Shown one piece after another: positions 19,812 through 30,616 of a DNA stretch of 64,000 bases. The stretch spans positions 62,001 to 126,000 of the forward strand of contig NZ_JAMOIM010000013.1 of NCBI RefSeq assembly GCF_026130545.1, written 5' to 3'. Position 1 is the stretch's first letter, and the number at the start of each line of letters is the position of its first letter. Under the pieces are notes generated by a model that was given only the letters and a program-made list of their open reading frames with translations, had not been told where the DNA came from and did no database searches. The translations under genes were made by a program, and so were the position numbers. Source of the stretch: Lichenifustis flavocetrariae. Lineage in GTDB: Bacteria > Pseudomonadota > Alphaproteobacteria > Rhizobiales > Beijerinckiaceae.

Positions 19812-21083
19812 ATGCACCATTTCGAGTACCGCGACGGTGTGCTTCACGGCGAGGAGATCGACGTACGGACGATCGCCCGGTCTGTCGGCACACCCTTCTA
19901 CTGCTATTCGCGCGCCACGATGGAGCGGCATTACCGCGTCCTGAGCGAGGCGCTCGGCGGTTTGCCGAGCCTGATCTGCTACGCCATGAAGGCCAACTCG
20001 AACCAGGCCGTGCTGAACGTGCTCGCGCGCCTCGGGGCCGGAGCCGACGTCGTCTCCGAAGGGGAACTACGGCGCGCCTTGGCGGCAGGCATTCCTGCCG
20101 AGAGGATCACCTTCTCTGGGGTCGGCAAGACCGCACGCGAGATCGCCGCTGCGCTCGATGCCGACATTCTCTGCTTTAATGTCGAATCGGAAGCCGAACT
20201 CGCGCGCCTGTCTCGCCTGGCCACCGAAAAAGGCCGGACCGCGCGCATTGCGCTCAGGGTCAATCCGGATATCGATGCCAAGACGCATGCCAAGATCTCG
20301 ACCGGAAAGGCGGAAAACAAGTTCGGCATCCCATTGGGAAGGGCCCGCGCGATCTACCGGGAAGCCGCCGCCTTGCCGGGCCTCGAGATCACCGGCGTCG
20401 ACATGCATATCGGCTCCCAGATCACCGACCTCGAACCGTTCGACAATGCCTTTGCGGTTCTGGCCGATCTCGTCCGGATCCTGCGGGAGGACGGACACGC
20501 GATCCACCACGTCGACATCGGCGGTGGCCTCGGCATTCCCTACCACCAAGGTGAGGATGCCTCGGCTTTCCACCCAAGCCGTTACGCGGCGCTTGCCACG
20601 CGGCATCTGCACAATCTTGGTGTCACCATCGTGCTCGAACCGGGCCGTCTCATCGTCGGCAATGCGGGGCTGCTGGTCACCGAAGTCGTTGCGGTGAAGA
20701 CCGGAGAGGCGAAGACCTTCGTGGTGGTCGATGCCGGCATGAACGACCTGATCCGGCCGACGCTCTATGACGCTCATCATGACATTCAACCCGTAGTCGT
20801 CAGTGATCAAGCCGAGATCGTGCTGGCTGATATCGTGGGGCCGGTGTGCGAGACGGGTGACTACCTCGCCTTGTCGCGACGGATCGCTCGACCGCGGGCC
20901 GGCGATCTTCTGGCTGTTTTTTCCGCCGGAGCCTATGGGGCCGTGCAGGCGGGAACCTACAATACGCGGCTGCTGGTTCCTGAAGTGATGGTCGATGGTG
21001 CCAAATGGGACGTGATCCGTCCCCGCGGCACGTACGAGGATCTGATCGGGTTGGACCGTGTCCCCGACTGGATCACGGGCTGA
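19812..21083 (+). CDS. lysA: Diaminopimelate decarboxylase
   Basis: PLP enzyme making L-lysine from meso-diaminopimelate, the last step of the DAP pathway; 423 residues, normal length. The alanine-racemase-like TIM barrel carries the PLP lysine K60 (CYAMKANSNQ), HIGSQ, and the phosphate-binding GGGLGIPY. The C-terminal beta domain has the CETGDYLA motif, whose cysteine completes the partner active site. Coupled to lptM (3-base gap). Followed by a 102-base gap and the envC-ctpA-yibQ group. Confidence 0.97.
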   Translation: MHHFEYRDGVLHGEEIDVRTIARSVGTPFYCYSRATMERHYRVLSEALGGLPSLICYAMKANSNQAVLNVLARLGAGADVVSEGELRRALAAGIPAERITFSGVGKTAREIAAALDADILCFNVESEAELARLSRLATEKGRTARIALRVNPDIDAKTHAKISTGKAENKFGIPLGRARAIYREAAALPGLEITGVDMHIGSQITDLEPFDNAFAVLADLVRILREDGHAIHHVDIGGGLGIPYHQGEDASAFHPSRYAALATRHLHNLGVTIVLEPGRLIVGNAGLLVTEVVAVKTGEAKTFVVVDAGMNDLIRPTLYDAHHDIQPVVVSDQAEIVLADIVGPVCETGDYLALSRRIARPRAGDLLAVFSAGAYGAVQAGTYNTRLLVPEVMVDGAKWDVIRPRGTYEDLIGLDRVPDWITG

Positions 21084-21185
21084 AAGCTGCCGAGAGCGTC
21101 CCGACTCCACTGGAACCGATCGGTGCCGGAGATCTGGCCTCCGCGGTGGATAGTGTCACGGTCCAGCTTGCTTTAGAATTGCCTG

Positions 21186-22568
21186 ATGAGCTTCGGCCGG
21201 ACAGCAAAGCATGAAAGCGGGTGCTCCAGGCGCAAGCGGTTTGCGTCATGGGGCATTGCGGCAATGGTCCTCGCAATGTCCGGACCGCTTCAGGCCCAGA
21301 CCTCGCCGCCCGCGGCGGCTTCGCCGAGCGAGTCCGAGCTCGATCAGAAGCGCCATGACATGGAAGCGCTACAAAGTGCCGCAACGGTGTCGGTCGAGCA
21401 AAAGCGGAAAATCGAAGCCGAGATCGAAGAGATCCGCACCGATCGGGTGCGCCTTAACGCCGCTCTGATCGACACCACCGCAAAGGTCCATGCCGCCGAG
21501 CAGCGCGCCGACGAGATCGGCGAGCGTCTGACAACCATGTCTGGAAGCGAGGATGCGATCCGCCGATCGCTCGAAAGCCGACGCGGCGTGATCGCAGAAG
21601 TCTTGGCCTCGCTGCAGCGTCTGGGCCGCAAGCCGCCGCCCGCGATTTTGGTGCGCCCCGAAGACATTCTCAGAACGATCCGCACCTCCATCATGCTCGG
21701 TGCCGTGGTTCCGGAATTGCGGGCCGAGGCTGAAGCGCTGGCGTCGGACCTGAGCGACCTGGCCAATCTCAAGACGTCGATGGCCGCCGAGCGTGCGACG
21801 CTCGCGACCCAGATGGCTGATCTCAATGCGGAGACGACGCGGCTCCAGGGGCTTGTCGACGCTCGTCAAAAAGCACTTGCGGAAGCCCAAACCACGCTCG
21901 ACGCGGAACAACGACACGCCGCCGAGATCGCGCAACAGACAACAAGCCTGAAGGACCTCATCAGCCGGATGGAAGGGAGCGACGCCCTCGCCCGCAAGGC
22001 GGCCGAGGCCGCGCACGAGTCCGAGGTCGCGCAGCAGAAGGCGGCGGAAGTGGACGCCGATTCGATCAAGGCCAAAGTAGAGGCCGGCCCGTTCCGCGAT
22101 CCGGCACGGCTTGCACCCGCGGTGCCGTTTGCCGACACGAAGGGTCTGTTGTCGCTGCCGCTGAGCGGGCGCATCGTCAAGGTCTTCGGGCAGGACGACG
22201 GCTATGGCGGCACCGAGAAAGGTGTGTCGTTGCAGGCACGGCAGCGATCAATCGTCTCAGCCCCGGCCGATGGCTGGGTGGCCTTCTCGGGCCCCTATCG
22301 AACCTATGGACAAGTCTTAATTTTGAACGTCGGCGGCGGTTATTATACGGTCCTGGCGGGCATGGATCATGTTGACGTCGCGATCGGGCAATTCGTTCTT
22401 GCGGGCGAGCCGGTTGGGGCCATGGGTGACGGTTCTGTTAAGACGGCAGCCGCGATCGCTCTTGGCGCGACGGAACCCATTCTCTATGTTGAGTTTCGAA
22501 AAGACGGGGCCGCCGTCGACCCCAGCCCATGGTGGGCCAAAGCGGCGTTGCAAAAGGTTCGCGGATGA
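21186..22568 (+). CDS. EnvC-like murein hydrolase activator with degenerate LytM (M23) domain
   Basis: Periplasmic protein of 460 residues. A Sec signal ends near LQAQ (about residue 38). Long coiled coils (about 50-290) are followed by a C-terminal LytM domain. The metal ligands of active M23 peptidases are missing: the HxxxD site reads GYGGTEKGVSL and the HxH site reads LYVEFRKDG. It should therefore act like EnvC, activating amidases for septal peptidoglycan splitting rather than cutting itself. Its TGA overlaps the ctpA ATG (ATGA), implying translational coupling; envC-ctpA is a conserved alphaproteobacterial pair. Confidence 0.87.
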   Translation: MSFGRTAKHESGCSRRKRFASWGIAAMVLAMSGPLQAQTSPPAAASPSESELDQKRHDMEALQSAATVSVEQKRKIEAEIEEIRTDRVRLNAALIDTTAKVHAAEQRADEIGERLTTMSGSEDAIRRSLESRRGVIAEVLASLQRLGRKPPPAILVRPEDILRTIRTSIMLGAVVPELRAEAEALASDLSDLANLKTSMAAERATLATQMADLNAETTRLQGLVDARQKALAEAQTTLDAEQRHAAEIAQQTTSLKDLISRMEGSDALARKAAEAAHESEVAQQKAAEVDADSIKAKVEAGPFRDPARLAPAVPFADTKGLLSLPLSGRIVKVFGQDDGYGGTEKGVSLQARQRSIVSAPADGWVAFSGPYRTYGQVLILNVGGGYYTVLAGMDHVDVAIGQFVLAGEPVGAMGDGSVKTAAAIALGATEPILYVEFRKDGAAVDPSPWWAKAALQKVRG

Positions 22569-23980
22569 TGCGCAAGGTGACTTTGATGGTGGCTGGAGCC
22601 GCACTCGGTGCCGCGTCCGCGACCGTTGCGTTCCATACCGGTATTCTGTCCTCGAGCCCCGCTCGGGCGGCGGCCTCGGACACCTATCGTAATCTCAACC
22701 TCTTCGGTGACGTTTTCGAGAAAATCCGCACCGATTATGTCGAAAAGCCGGATGAGGAGAAGCTCGTCGAGGCGGCCATCAACGGGATGCTGACCTCGCT
22801 CGATCCGCATTCGAGCTATATGGACGCCAAGAGCTACCGCGACATGCAGGTGCAGACGCGCGGCGAGTTCGGTGGCCTCGGGATCGAGGTCACGCAGGAG
22901 AACGGCGACATCAAGGTGGTGACGCCGATCGACGACACGCCCGCGTCCAAGGCCGGCATTCTTTCCGGCGACCTCATCGTCGGCATCGACGGCGATCAGG
23001 TCTCGGGCCTGACGCTCAACCAAGCTGTCGACAAGATGCGTGGTGCGGTCGGGACGACCGTCACACTGAAGATCGTGCGTCCTGATGCGAAGAACCAAAG
23101 TGCTTCGAAAGAGGGCAAGGACTACAAGCTGACCCGCGCCGTCATCACAATCAAGTCGGTGAAGTCTGAAGACAAGGACGACATCGGTTATATCCGCATC
23201 TCGCAGTTCAACGAGCAGACGTTCGATGGGCTGAAGGATGGCATGGAGAAGTTCTCCAAGGACATCCCGGCGGACAAGTTCAAGGGCTACATTCTCGACC
23301 TTCGCAACAACCCGGGCGGCCTGCTCGACCAGTCGATCGAGGTCGTCAATGCGTTTATCGACCGCGGCGAGATCGTCTCGACCCGCGGCCGCAACCCGGA
23401 CGAGACGCAGCGCTACAGCGCCCGACCGGGCGGCGATCTCTCGCACGGGAAGCCGGTGGTGGTCCTCATCAACGGCGGATCGGCTTCCGCTTCCGAAATC
23501 GTGGCCGGGGCCCTGCAAGACCATAAGCGCGCCACCATCCTCGGCACGCGATCCTTCGGCAAGGGCTCGGTGCAGACGATCATTCCACTTGGGCAGAATG
23601 GGGCTTTGCGGCTGACGACGGCACGGTACTACACGCCATCGGGACGTTCGATCCAGGCCAAGGGGATCGATCCGGAATATACGATCCTTGAAGACGTGCC
23701 GGATGAGCTCAAGGGCAAGGACGACACCAAGGGTGAGGCGTCCCTGAAGGGTCACCTGAAGAATGGCGACGACGAAAAGCAGGGGTCGCAGGCCTACGTG
23801 CCGCCGGATGCTTCCAAGGACAAGCAACTCATCGCAGCGATGAATATCCTTCATGGCGTCAAGGTTTCGAGCACCACGGAAGCCGCCAAGCCGATCGCGG
23901 CATCACCGGCTCCCTCGACCGAGGCACCGGCCAGCAAGCCGGCGACAGCGACACCGGCCGAAACGCCAAAACAGGACTGA
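22565..23980 (+). CDS. ctpA: S41 C-terminal processing peptidase (CtpA/Prc family)
   Basis: Periplasmic serine protease of 471 residues that trims or degrades envelope proteins from their C-termini. Signal peptide (about 1-36), PDZ domain (about 90-165, GIEVTQENGDIKVV), then the S41 domain with the catalytic dyad Ser308 (GSASASE) and Lys333 (SFGKGSVQT); the 25-residue spacing matches the D1-processing protease family. The C-terminal tail (from about 400) is low in complexity and Ala/Pro/Thr-rich. The start ATG at 22565 overlaps the envC stop. In other alphaproteobacteria this protease affects peptidoglycan hydrolase levels. Confidence 0.95.
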   Translation: MMRKVTLMVAGAALGAASATVAFHTGILSSSPARAAASDTYRNLNLFGDVFEKIRTDYVEKPDEEKLVEAAINGMLTSLDPHSSYMDAKSYRDMQVQTRGEFGGLGIEVTQENGDIKVVTPIDDTPASKAGILSGDLIVGIDGDQVSGLTLNQAVDKMRGAVGTTVTLKIVRPDAKNQSASKEGKDYKLTRAVITIKSVKSEDKDDIGYIRISQFNEQTFDGLKDGMEKFSKDIPADKFKGYILDLRNNPGGLLDQSIEVVNAFIDRGEIVSTRGRNPDETQRYSARPGGDLSHGKPVVVLINGGSASASEIVAGALQDHKRATILGTRSFGKGSVQTIIPLGQNGALRLTTARYYTPSGRSIQAKGIDPEYTILEDVPDELKGKDDTKGEASLKGHLKNGDDEKQGSQAYVPPDASKDKQLIAAMNILHGVKVSSTTEAAKPIAASPAPSTEAPASKPATATPAETPKQD

Positions 23981-24045
23981 GGAACGACGGGGAGTCCGTC
24001 CCGGGCGACCTGTAAGACCGACACGCGCCATGATCGGCTACAGCC

Positions 24046-25248
24046 ATGACGCGTGATGAACTTTATGAGCCGCTCGGCCGGAAGCCGGACCCGGTTCGGC
24101 CGCGTAGCCTTATCCCGATCCATTTGGTGCTTGGCCTCGGCTGCATAGCGGCATTGGGCGCATGGTTTCTATGGCCGGTCCGCCCGCAGCCGCCGAAGGC
24201 CATCGCGGTTTCCCCCGTTGTGGCGTCGGATCCGGTCAAGCCTGTCCCGAAGGCTCCGCCGAGCAAGATCGACGCTTCGACGGCGTCGGTCGAACCGCCC
24301 CCGAAGAGTGCCCTTTCGGCCGCCGAGGCCGAGCACGAGAGCGGCGTGAAGGTTGTCCGCCCTCCAGGGTCGTCGGCATTTCCAGGGACTTTCATCCCGG
24401 TGCCGCAAACGGAGACCCTCGCGCTCGCGCCAGCGCCCGACAGCCGGCTCGTCGAACGCGGCCGATACGGGTTCTTGCCGCGACGCGCACCCGACGGCAC
24501 ACGACCGGCTGACGTCTATGCTCGCCCTGTGAGCCTGGACGGAGCGCTCGGCACCCATGCCCCGCGCATCGCTCTGTTCGTCGGCGGCATGGGTCTCAAC
24601 CGCATGCTGACGGCTGCCGCGGCCCAGGCTTTGCCGCCAGCCGTGACATTCGGCTTCGCACCTTACGGGGGAGACCTCGGCCAGCAGGTCGAGAATACAC
24701 GTGCGTTGGGGCATGAAGCCGTTCTCCAGGTGCCGATGGAGAGCTTCAATGCATCCGACGGCTCCAGCATGCCGCGGCTTCTGGAAACCGCCGACCCCGC
24801 TCGCGTCACGTTGGACAACCTGCACTGGCAAATGAGCCGCTTCAGCGGATACGTCGGCGTCTCCAGCTTCCTCGGCGGCAAGTTCACGGCCGACGCTGCC
24901 GCCTTTTCCCCCGTCCTGAAGGACATTGCGGCCCGAGGCCTGTTCTACCTTGACGACGGGACGGCGCCCCGCAATCTCGCCGCGACACTCGGCCCCTCAC
25001 TCGGCGTCCCGACACTACGCGCCGATGTCGTTATCGACGCGCTCGGTGAGCCCGAGGCGATCGACGCAGGACTGAAGAAGCTCGAGGCCGTCGCGCGCAG
25101 CAAAGGAAGCGCTCTTGGTGCGACCACGGGTTTGCCGACAACGGTGGACCGCGTCGCGGCTTTCGCGACAGCCCTCGCCGGACGTGGCATTGCCCTCGTC
25201 CCGGCCAGCGCCCTCGCTCCAGATGCTCCACAAAGGTCTGGGCCGTAG
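24046..25248 (+). CDS. Divergent polysaccharide deacetylase family protein (YibQ-like)
   Basis: Membrane-anchored protein of 400 residues. One N-terminal TM helix (about 25-45) follows a short cytoplasmic start. A Pro/Ala-rich linker leads to a NodB-like divergent polysaccharide deacetylase domain (about 180-395: PRIALFVGGMGLN, VTFGFAPYG, HEAVLQVPME). The family is thought to act on envelope carbohydrate, but activity is unproven, and here the usual aspartate after the first strand is replaced (FVGGMG rather than IDDMG), which may mean a non-catalytic role. Third gene of the envC-ctpA-yibQ cluster; the nudix gene rppH, often next, is absent here. Confidence 0.85.
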   Translation: MTRDELYEPLGRKPDPVRPRSLIPIHLVLGLGCIAALGAWFLWPVRPQPPKAIAVSPVVASDPVKPVPKAPPSKIDASTASVEPPPKSALSAAEAEHESGVKVVRPPGSSAFPGTFIPVPQTETLALAPAPDSRLVERGRYGFLPRRAPDGTRPADVYARPVSLDGALGTHAPRIALFVGGMGLNRMLTAAAAQALPPAVTFGFAPYGGDLGQQVENTRALGHEAVLQVPMESFNASDGSSMPRLLETADPARVTLDNLHWQMSRFSGYVGVSSFLGGKFTADAAAFSPVLKDIAARGLFYLDDGTAPRNLAATLGPSLGVPTLRADVVIDALGEPEAIDAGLKKLEAVARSKGSALGATTGLPTTVDRVAAFATALAGRGIALVPASALAPDAPQRSGP

Positions 25249-25382
25249 CGGCGCGGCTGACTTTTCTATGTGGTCGCCATCGCTTTCCCATCTTGAGCGA
25301 CACATAACTTTACACATAACCCATGAATTCGACGTGTTCTGCCTGCACAGTTGCGCTGCAACATGTCTGCCCGGAACCCCTG

Positions 25383-26657
25383 ATGAACCAAAGTCCAGCT
25401 CGAAAAGGTCGGTCGTGGTTTTGGCCCGGTCTGTTCGTGGTCCTCATCGGCCTCGGCGCGCTGGTCTATGAATGGCGGCAGTTCGAGCCCTGGGGAACCG
25501 CTCATCTCGGATCGTGGGTAGCTTCGGCTGACCCCTGGCTCGAAGCCCACGCGGGCTCGTTCATGAAAGCCGGGCCGACGAAAACGCCGGCACAGGATGC
25601 AGCCGCCAAGCCCAAAGGGCCAGCCGCTGTTCCGGTTTCGGTGGCACAAGCGAAGGTTGGCGCCTTTCCGGTGGTCCTGACGGGCCTCGGGACCGTGGAC
25701 GCCTATAATTCCGTCCTCATTCGAAGCCGCGTCGACGGCCAGATCGTCAAGCTGAATTTCAAGGAAGGGGATCTCGTCGAGAAGGACGATGTACTGGTCG
25801 AGATCGACCCCCGGCCCTATCAGGCGGCCCTTGAGCAGGCGCAAGCCAAGAAGCAGCAGGATCAGGCTACGCTCGCGAATTCGAAGCGGGATCTTGAGCG
25901 CTACACGTCACTGGCCAAGAGCGATTACGCCACCCGCCAGCAACTCGACACGCAGACCTCGCAGGTTGCCCAGTTGACGGCACAAATCGCCGCCGACCAG
26001 GCCGCTATCGACAATGCGCAAACGCAGCTGGATTACACGACCATCAAGGCACCTATCAAAGGCCGTGTCGGATTCCGGTTGGTTGACCTCGGCAATATTG
26101 TGAACGCTTCGGCCACGACCGGGATCGTGCAGATCAATCAGATCAAGCCGATCTCCGTGATCTTCACGCAGCCAGAAGATTTCCTGCCGCAGATTTCGGA
26201 CGGCCTCGCCAAAGGACCTCTCCCGGTCGAAGCACTTTCGACCGACGGCAGCCAAGTCTATGCCGAGGGGCGCCTCGAAGTGTTTAACAATGAGGTGGAC
26301 GCGTCGAGTGGCACGATCCGACTGAAAGCGACCTTCCCGAATGCCGACAAGAAGCTCTGGCCGGGCTTGTCGGTGTCGACCCGCATGACCGTGGCGACGC
26401 GGGACAATGTCGTCATCGTGCCCGCCTCCGCGGTGCAGCGCGGCCAGGCTGGATTTTATGCCTATGTGGTCGGACCGGACAACAAGGCCGAAGCCCGCAA
26501 CCTGAAGATCACGTTGATGAACAGCAAAGAAGCCGTGATCGACGACGGAATCAAAAGCGACGAGACCGTCGTCACCGGCGGGCAATACCGGCTGCAGAAC
26601 GGAACGCCGCTCGACTTCAAGACGGCGGCGGAAAAGACCGCGTCGGCGGAGCAATGA
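25383..26657 (+). CDS. RND efflux periplasmic adaptor (MdtA-like membrane fusion protein)
   Basis: Periplasmic adaptor linking an RND pump to an outer-membrane channel, 424 residues from MNQSPARKGRSW (ATG at 25383; a 20-codon longer start is unlikely). An N-terminal TM anchor (about 12-33) replaces a lipoprotein signal. Then come a lipoyl/barrel-sandwich half (LIRSRVDGQIVKLNFKEGD), a helical hairpin (about 150-215), the second lipoyl half (APIKGRVGFRLVDLGNIV) and beta-barrel domains. MdtA/MuxA-like. The stop overlaps the RND pump start as ATGA. No outer-membrane factor gene follows. Confidence 0.92.
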   Translation: MNQSPARKGRSWFWPGLFVVLIGLGALVYEWRQFEPWGTAHLGSWVASADPWLEAHAGSFMKAGPTKTPAQDAAAKPKGPAAVPVSVAQAKVGAFPVVLTGLGTVDAYNSVLIRSRVDGQIVKLNFKEGDLVEKDDVLVEIDPRPYQAALEQAQAKKQQDQATLANSKRDLERYTSLAKSDYATRQQLDTQTSQVAQLTAQIAADQAAIDNAQTQLDYTTIKAPIKGRVGFRLVDLGNIVNASATTGIVQINQIKPISVIFTQPEDFLPQISDGLAKGPLPVEALSTDGSQVYAEGRLEVFNNEVDASSGTIRLKATFPNADKKLWPGLSVSTRMTVATRDNVVIVPASAVQRGQAGFYAYVVGPDNKAEARNLKITLMNSKEAVIDDGIKSDETVVTGGQYRLQNGTPLDFKTAAEKTASAEQ

Positions 26658-29600
26658 ACATGGGCGGCGGACTTTCCGGACCCTTCATCCGCCACCCGAT
26701 CGGCACCACCCTGCTGATGATCGGGCTTTTGTGCATCGGCCTTGTGGCCTATCCGCAACTGCCCGTGGCGCCCCTTCCGCAGGTGGACTTCCCAACCATT
26801 CAGGTTTCGGCCTCCCTGCCCGGCGGCAGCCCGGAAACCATGGCCTCGTCGGTTGCCCAGCCCCTTGAGCGCCAGTTCGCCCAGATCCCCGGTGTGGCGC
26901 AGCTGACGTCGATCAGTTCGCTCGGGTCGAGCAGTGTGACGATCCAGTTCGATCTTGATCGAAACATCGACGCCGCGGCCGGCGACGTGCAGTCCGCGAT
27001 CAATGCCGCGAGCGGCCAGCTTCCAAAGAGTCTCCCGAGCCCGCCAACCTACCGCAAGGTGAACCCTGCGGATTCGCCGATCCTGCTCTTGTCGGTGACC
27101 TCTGACACACTGCCGCTCACCGAGGTCGACGACAATGCCGACACCAAGGTGGCCCAGCAGATCAGCCAGATCGCGGGTGTCAGCCAGGTGTCGATCGGCG
27201 GCGAACAGAAGCCTTCGATCCGGGTTCAGCTCGATCCGGCGAAGCTCGTCGCAAAGGGCCTGTCGCTTGAGGATGTCCGCAGTGTCATCAGCATCACGAC
27301 CGTCGATTCGCCCAAGGGGAATATCGATGGCGAGCGCAATAGCTTCGTCATCTACGCCAACGACCAGCTGACTGCGAGCAAGGACTGGAACGACGTCATC
27401 GTTGCCTATCGCAACGGCGGGCCCGTGCGCATCCGCGATATCGGTCAGGCCGTCACCGGCCCCGAGAATGCCAAAAATGCCGCCTGGGCCAATGGCAAAC
27501 GCGGCGTGTTCCTCGTCATTTTCAAGCAGCCCGGCGCGAACGTCATCGACATCGTCGATAAGATCAAGGCCGAGCTCCCACGGCTGCAGGCGTCGATTCC
27601 ACCCGCGATCAAACTCGGCGTCCTCAGTGATCGGACGACGACGATCCGGGCCGCCGTCGATGACGTTCAGTACACTCTGTTGCTGACGATCGCGCTCGTC
27701 GTGATGGTGATTTTCCTGTTCCTGCGGAGCGTCTGGGCGACCATCATCCCGTCGATCACGGTGCCACTCGCACTGCTCGGCACCTGCGCCCTGATGTGGG
27801 CCTGCGGCTACAGCCTCGACAACCTTTCGCTGATGGCCCTGACGATCGCGGTCGGCTTCGTGGTCGACGACGCGATCGTCATGCTGGAAAACATCAGCCG
27901 GCATATCGAGGAGGGCGAGCAGCCGCGCGCCGCGGCTTTCCGGGGCGCCGGCGAGATCGGCTTCACGATCATGTCGATCAGTGTGTCGCTGATCGCCGTG
28001 CTGATCCCCCTCCTGATGATGTCAGGCATCATCGGCCGCCTGTTCCGCGAATTCTCCATCACCTTGGCCATGACCATCGTGGTGTCGGCTTTCGTGTCGC
28101 TGACCCTGACGCCCATGATGGCGTCACGCTTCCTGAAGCCCCACGACCAGGAGCAGCACGGACGCATCTACAAGGCGAGCGAACGTTTCTTCGACGGCAT
28201 GCTCGGGGCCTATGAGCGCGGGCTGGACGTCTGCCTGAAGTTCAAATTCATCACATTCCTGGTGTTCCTCGGAACCGTCGCGCTCACGGTCCATCTATTC
28301 AACGTCATTCCCAAGGGCTTCTTCCCCCAACAGGATATCGGCCTGATCGTCGGCACATCGGAAGCCGCGCAGGATATTTCCTTCAACGACATGAAGCGGC
28401 ACCAAGAGGAACTCGGCAAGGTCGTTCAGGCCGATCCGGCCGTCGCGACGGTCGCTATGGCGTTGGGGTTCGGCGGTTTCGCGGAGAACAACGGCCGGTT
28501 CTTCATCACCCTGAAGCCGCTTGATCAGCGGGATGCCTCGGCCCAGCAGGTCATCGCACGCCTGCGCCCGAAGCTTGCCAAGATCCAGGGCGCGCAGCTG
28601 TTCCTGCAAGCCTCGCAGGACGTCAACGTCGGTGGTCGCGCCTCCCGCACGCAGTTCCAGTACACGCTGCAAGACGCCAACCTTGACGAACTCAATCTTT
28701 GGTCGCCCAAGGTTTTGGCGAAGCTGAAGAGCCTTCCGGAACTGCGCGACGTCGCCAGCGACCAGCAGACCGAGGGCAACACCCTGACGCTGAAGATCGA
28801 TCGCGACCAGGCATCACGCTATGGGATCACGCCGCAGCTCATCGACGATACATTGTACGATGCATTCGGGCAGCGGCAGGTCACTCAATACTTCACGCAG
28901 CTGAACAGCTATCACGTCATTCTCGAAATCCTGCCGCAGATGCAGGGCCAGACCGAAAGTCTCGACAAGATCTACATCAAAGCCCCTGCCACGGGCGGCA
29001 TGGTCCCGATCTCCGCCATCGCGGCTTGGAGCACAATGCCGGTCAGGCCGCTGTCGATCAGCCACCAGGGCCAGTTCCCGGCCGTGACGATCAGCTTCAA
29101 CCTCGGCGAAGGCGCAGCGCTCGGCGACGCCACCGAAGCGATCAATCGTGCCATGCGTGAGATCGCCGTTCCGGGCACCGTACAGACGACCTTCCAGGGC
29201 AACGCGCAGGCATTCCAGAAATCGCTCGCCACCGTGCCCTTGTTGATCCTGGCGGCGCTTGTGGTCGTCTACATCATCCTCGGCGTTCTTTACGAAAGCT
29301 TCATCCACCCGCTGACCATCCTGTCGACCCTCCCGTCGGCGGGCGCGGGGGCGCTTGCGATCCTTATGGCCTTCGGGTTCGACTTCTCGCTCGTGGCATT
29401 GATCGGTGTGATCTTGCTGATCGGCATCGTGAAGAAGAACGGCATCATGCTGGTCGACTTTGCGATCGTGGCGGAACGCGAGGAAGGTCTGTCGGCGGAG
29501 GCCGCGATCCGCAAGGCCGCGCTCATGCGGTTCCGGCCCATCCTCATGACCACCATGGCGGCTCTCCTGGGTGGCGTGCCCTTGATGCTCGGCCACGGCA

Positions 29601-29806
29601 CGGGGTCGGAAATCCGGCAGCCACTCGGCTACGCGATGGTGGGTGGCCTCGCCGTGAGCCAGTTGCTGACGCTCTTCACGACACCGGTGGTCTATATCTA
29701 TCTCGACAAGGTCGCCGACTGGCTCGGCGCGAACCGCCACGACGACGCCAACAAACATGACGACGAGACGCCGCTCGATCTTCCGATTTCCCAGGCCGCC
29801 GAGTAA
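26654..29806 (+). CDS. RND efflux pump, HAE1 family (MdtB/MdtC-like)
   Basis: Inner-membrane proton-driven drug exporter of 1050 residues with 12 TM helices and two large periplasmic loops. TM4 has the adjacent aspartates of the proton relay ([15 protein letters not shown]) and TM10 the lysine partner ([12 protein letters not shown]). Sequence such as [15 protein letters not shown] and [19 protein letters not shown] places it with MdtB/MdtC/MuxB. E. coli has two different pump subunits; here only one is encoded, so a homotrimer or an unlinked partner is expected. Translationally coupled to the adaptor and followed 16 bases later by queC. Confidence 0.95.
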   Translation: MNMGGGLSGPFIRHPIGTTLLMIGLLCIGLVAYPQLPVAPLPQVDFPTIQVSASLPGGSPETMASSVAQPLERQFAQIPGVAQLTSISSLGSSSVTIQFDLDRNIDAAAGDVQSAINAASGQLPKSLPSPPTYRKVNPADSPILLLSVTSDTLPLTEVDDNADTKVAQQISQIAGVSQVSIGGEQKPSIRVQLDPAKLVAKGLSLEDVRSVISITTVDSPKGNIDGERNSFVIYANDQLTASKDWNDVIVAYRNGGPVRIRDIGQAVTGPENAKNAAWANGKRGVFLVIFKQPGANVIDIVDKIKAELPRLQASIPPAIKLGVLSDRTTTIRAAVDDVQYTLLLTIALVVMVIFLFLRSVWATIIPSITVPLALLGTCALMWACGYSLDNLSLMALTIAVGFVVDDAIVMLENISRHIEEGEQPRAAAFRGAGEIGFTIMSISVSLIAVLIPLLMMSGIIGRLFREFSITLAMTIVVSAFVSLTLTPMMASRFLKPHDQEQHGRIYKASERFFDGMLGAYERGLDVCLKFKFITFLVFLGTVALTVHLFNVIPKGFFPQQDIGLIVGTSEAAQDISFNDMKRHQEELGKVVQADPAVATVAMALGFGGFAENNGRFFITLKPLDQRDASAQQVIARLRPKLAKIQGAQLFLQASQDVNVGGRASRTQFQYTLQDANLDELNLWSPKVLAKLKSLPELRDVASDQQTEGNTLTLKIDRDQASRYGITPQLIDDTLYDAFGQRQVTQYFTQLNSYHVILEILPQMQGQTESLDKIYIKAPATGGMVPISAIAAWSTMPVRPLSISHQGQFPAVTISFNLGEGAALGDATEAINRAMREIAVPGTVQTTFQGNAQAFQKSLATVPLLILAALVVVYIILGVLYESFIHPLTILSTLPSAGAGALAILMAFGFDFSLVALIGVILLIGIVKKNGIMLVDFAIVAEREEGLSAEAAIRKAALMRFRPILMTTMAALLGGVPLMLGHGTGSEIRQPLGYAMVGGLAVSQLLTLFTTPVVYIYLDKVADWLGANRHDDANKHDDETPLDLPISQAAE

Positions 29807-29822
29807 CGACGAAAAGACGGAC

Positions 29823-30536
29823 ATGTCCTCCGCAATCGTCCTCTTCTCTGGAGGGCAGGATTCCGCCACATGCCTGGCTTGGGCGCTCGAGCGCTTCGCT
29901 CATGTTGAGACGGTCGGGTTCGACTACGGCCAGCGACACCGCATCGAACTCGACATCCGCGCGCCCTACCTGCAATCCCTGCGGGACGCGTTTCCCGCCT
30001 GGGCGGGACAGCTCGGAGACGACCACCTGGTGGATCTCCGGTCGCTCGGGCAAATCAGCGACACCGCGCTGACCAGCGATGTTGCGATCACCATGGCGGC
30101 AAACGGACTGCCGAGCACCTTCGTGCCGGGCCGCAATCTCGTGTTCCTCAATTTCGCGGCCGCGATCGCCTATCGGCGCGGCATCAAGCATATCGTGACC
30201 GGCGTGTGCGAGACGGATTATTCAGGCTACCCCGACTGCCGGGACGACACGATCAAGGCGTTCCAGGTGGCCTTGAACCTCGGCATGGACAAGCGCTTCG
30301 TGATCGAAACGCCCCTGATGTGGATCGATAAAGCGGCCACCTGGGCCATGTCCGAGCAGCTCGGCGGGGATCGCTTGGTCGAACTCATCAGGACGGGCAC
30401 CCACACGTGCTACCTCGGCGATCGAAGCACGTTGCATGCGTGGGGTTATGGGTGCGGCACGTGCCCGGCGTGCGGACTCCGGGCCGATGGGTGGGTTCGC
30501 TACCAGAACAGCCTCTCCTGGGCCCGGCCGGATTAG
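29823..30536 (+). CDS. queC: 7-cyano-7-deazaguanine (preQ0) synthase
   Basis: ATP-dependent enzyme converting 7-carboxy-7-deazaguanine and ammonia to preQ0 in the queuosine tRNA-modification pathway; 237 residues. The PP-loop is [10 protein letters not shown] at the N-terminus. Zinc-binding cysteines lie in the C-terminal [14 protein letters not shown] region plus HTCYLGDR. The start ATG at 29823 sits 16 bases after the RND stop, so it may be cotranscribed with the pump without functional reason. queD, queE and queF are not in this window. Followed by a hairpin before the convergent fsr-like gene. Confidence 0.96.
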   Translation: MSSAIVLFSGGQDSATCLAWALERFAHVETVGFDYGQRHRIELDIRAPYLQSLRDAFPAWAGQLGDDHLVDLRSLGQISDTALTSDVAITMAANGLPSTFVPGRNLVFLNFAAAIAYRRGIKHIVTGVCETDYSGYPDCRDDTIKAFQVALNLGMDKRFVIETPLMWIDKAATWAMSEQLGGDRLVELIRTGTHTCYLGDRSTLHAWGYGCGTCPACGLRADGWVRYQNSLSWARPD

Positions 30537-30557
30537 CGCCGCACGATCGATGCCGAT

Positions 30558-30579
30558 CCGGTCGTGTTCGTACGACCGG
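30558..30579. terminator. Hairpin between convergent queC and MFS (Fsr) genes
   Basis: CCGGTCGT (30558-30565) and ACGACCGG (30572-30579) form a perfect 8-bp stem with a 6-base loop in the 80-base space between two convergent stops. It fits a bidirectional terminator, though without a T-run. Confidence 0.55.
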
Positions 30580-30616
30580 TTCCCACCCGGCGAAGCTCGC
30601 CGAGCGGGAAGAGCCC

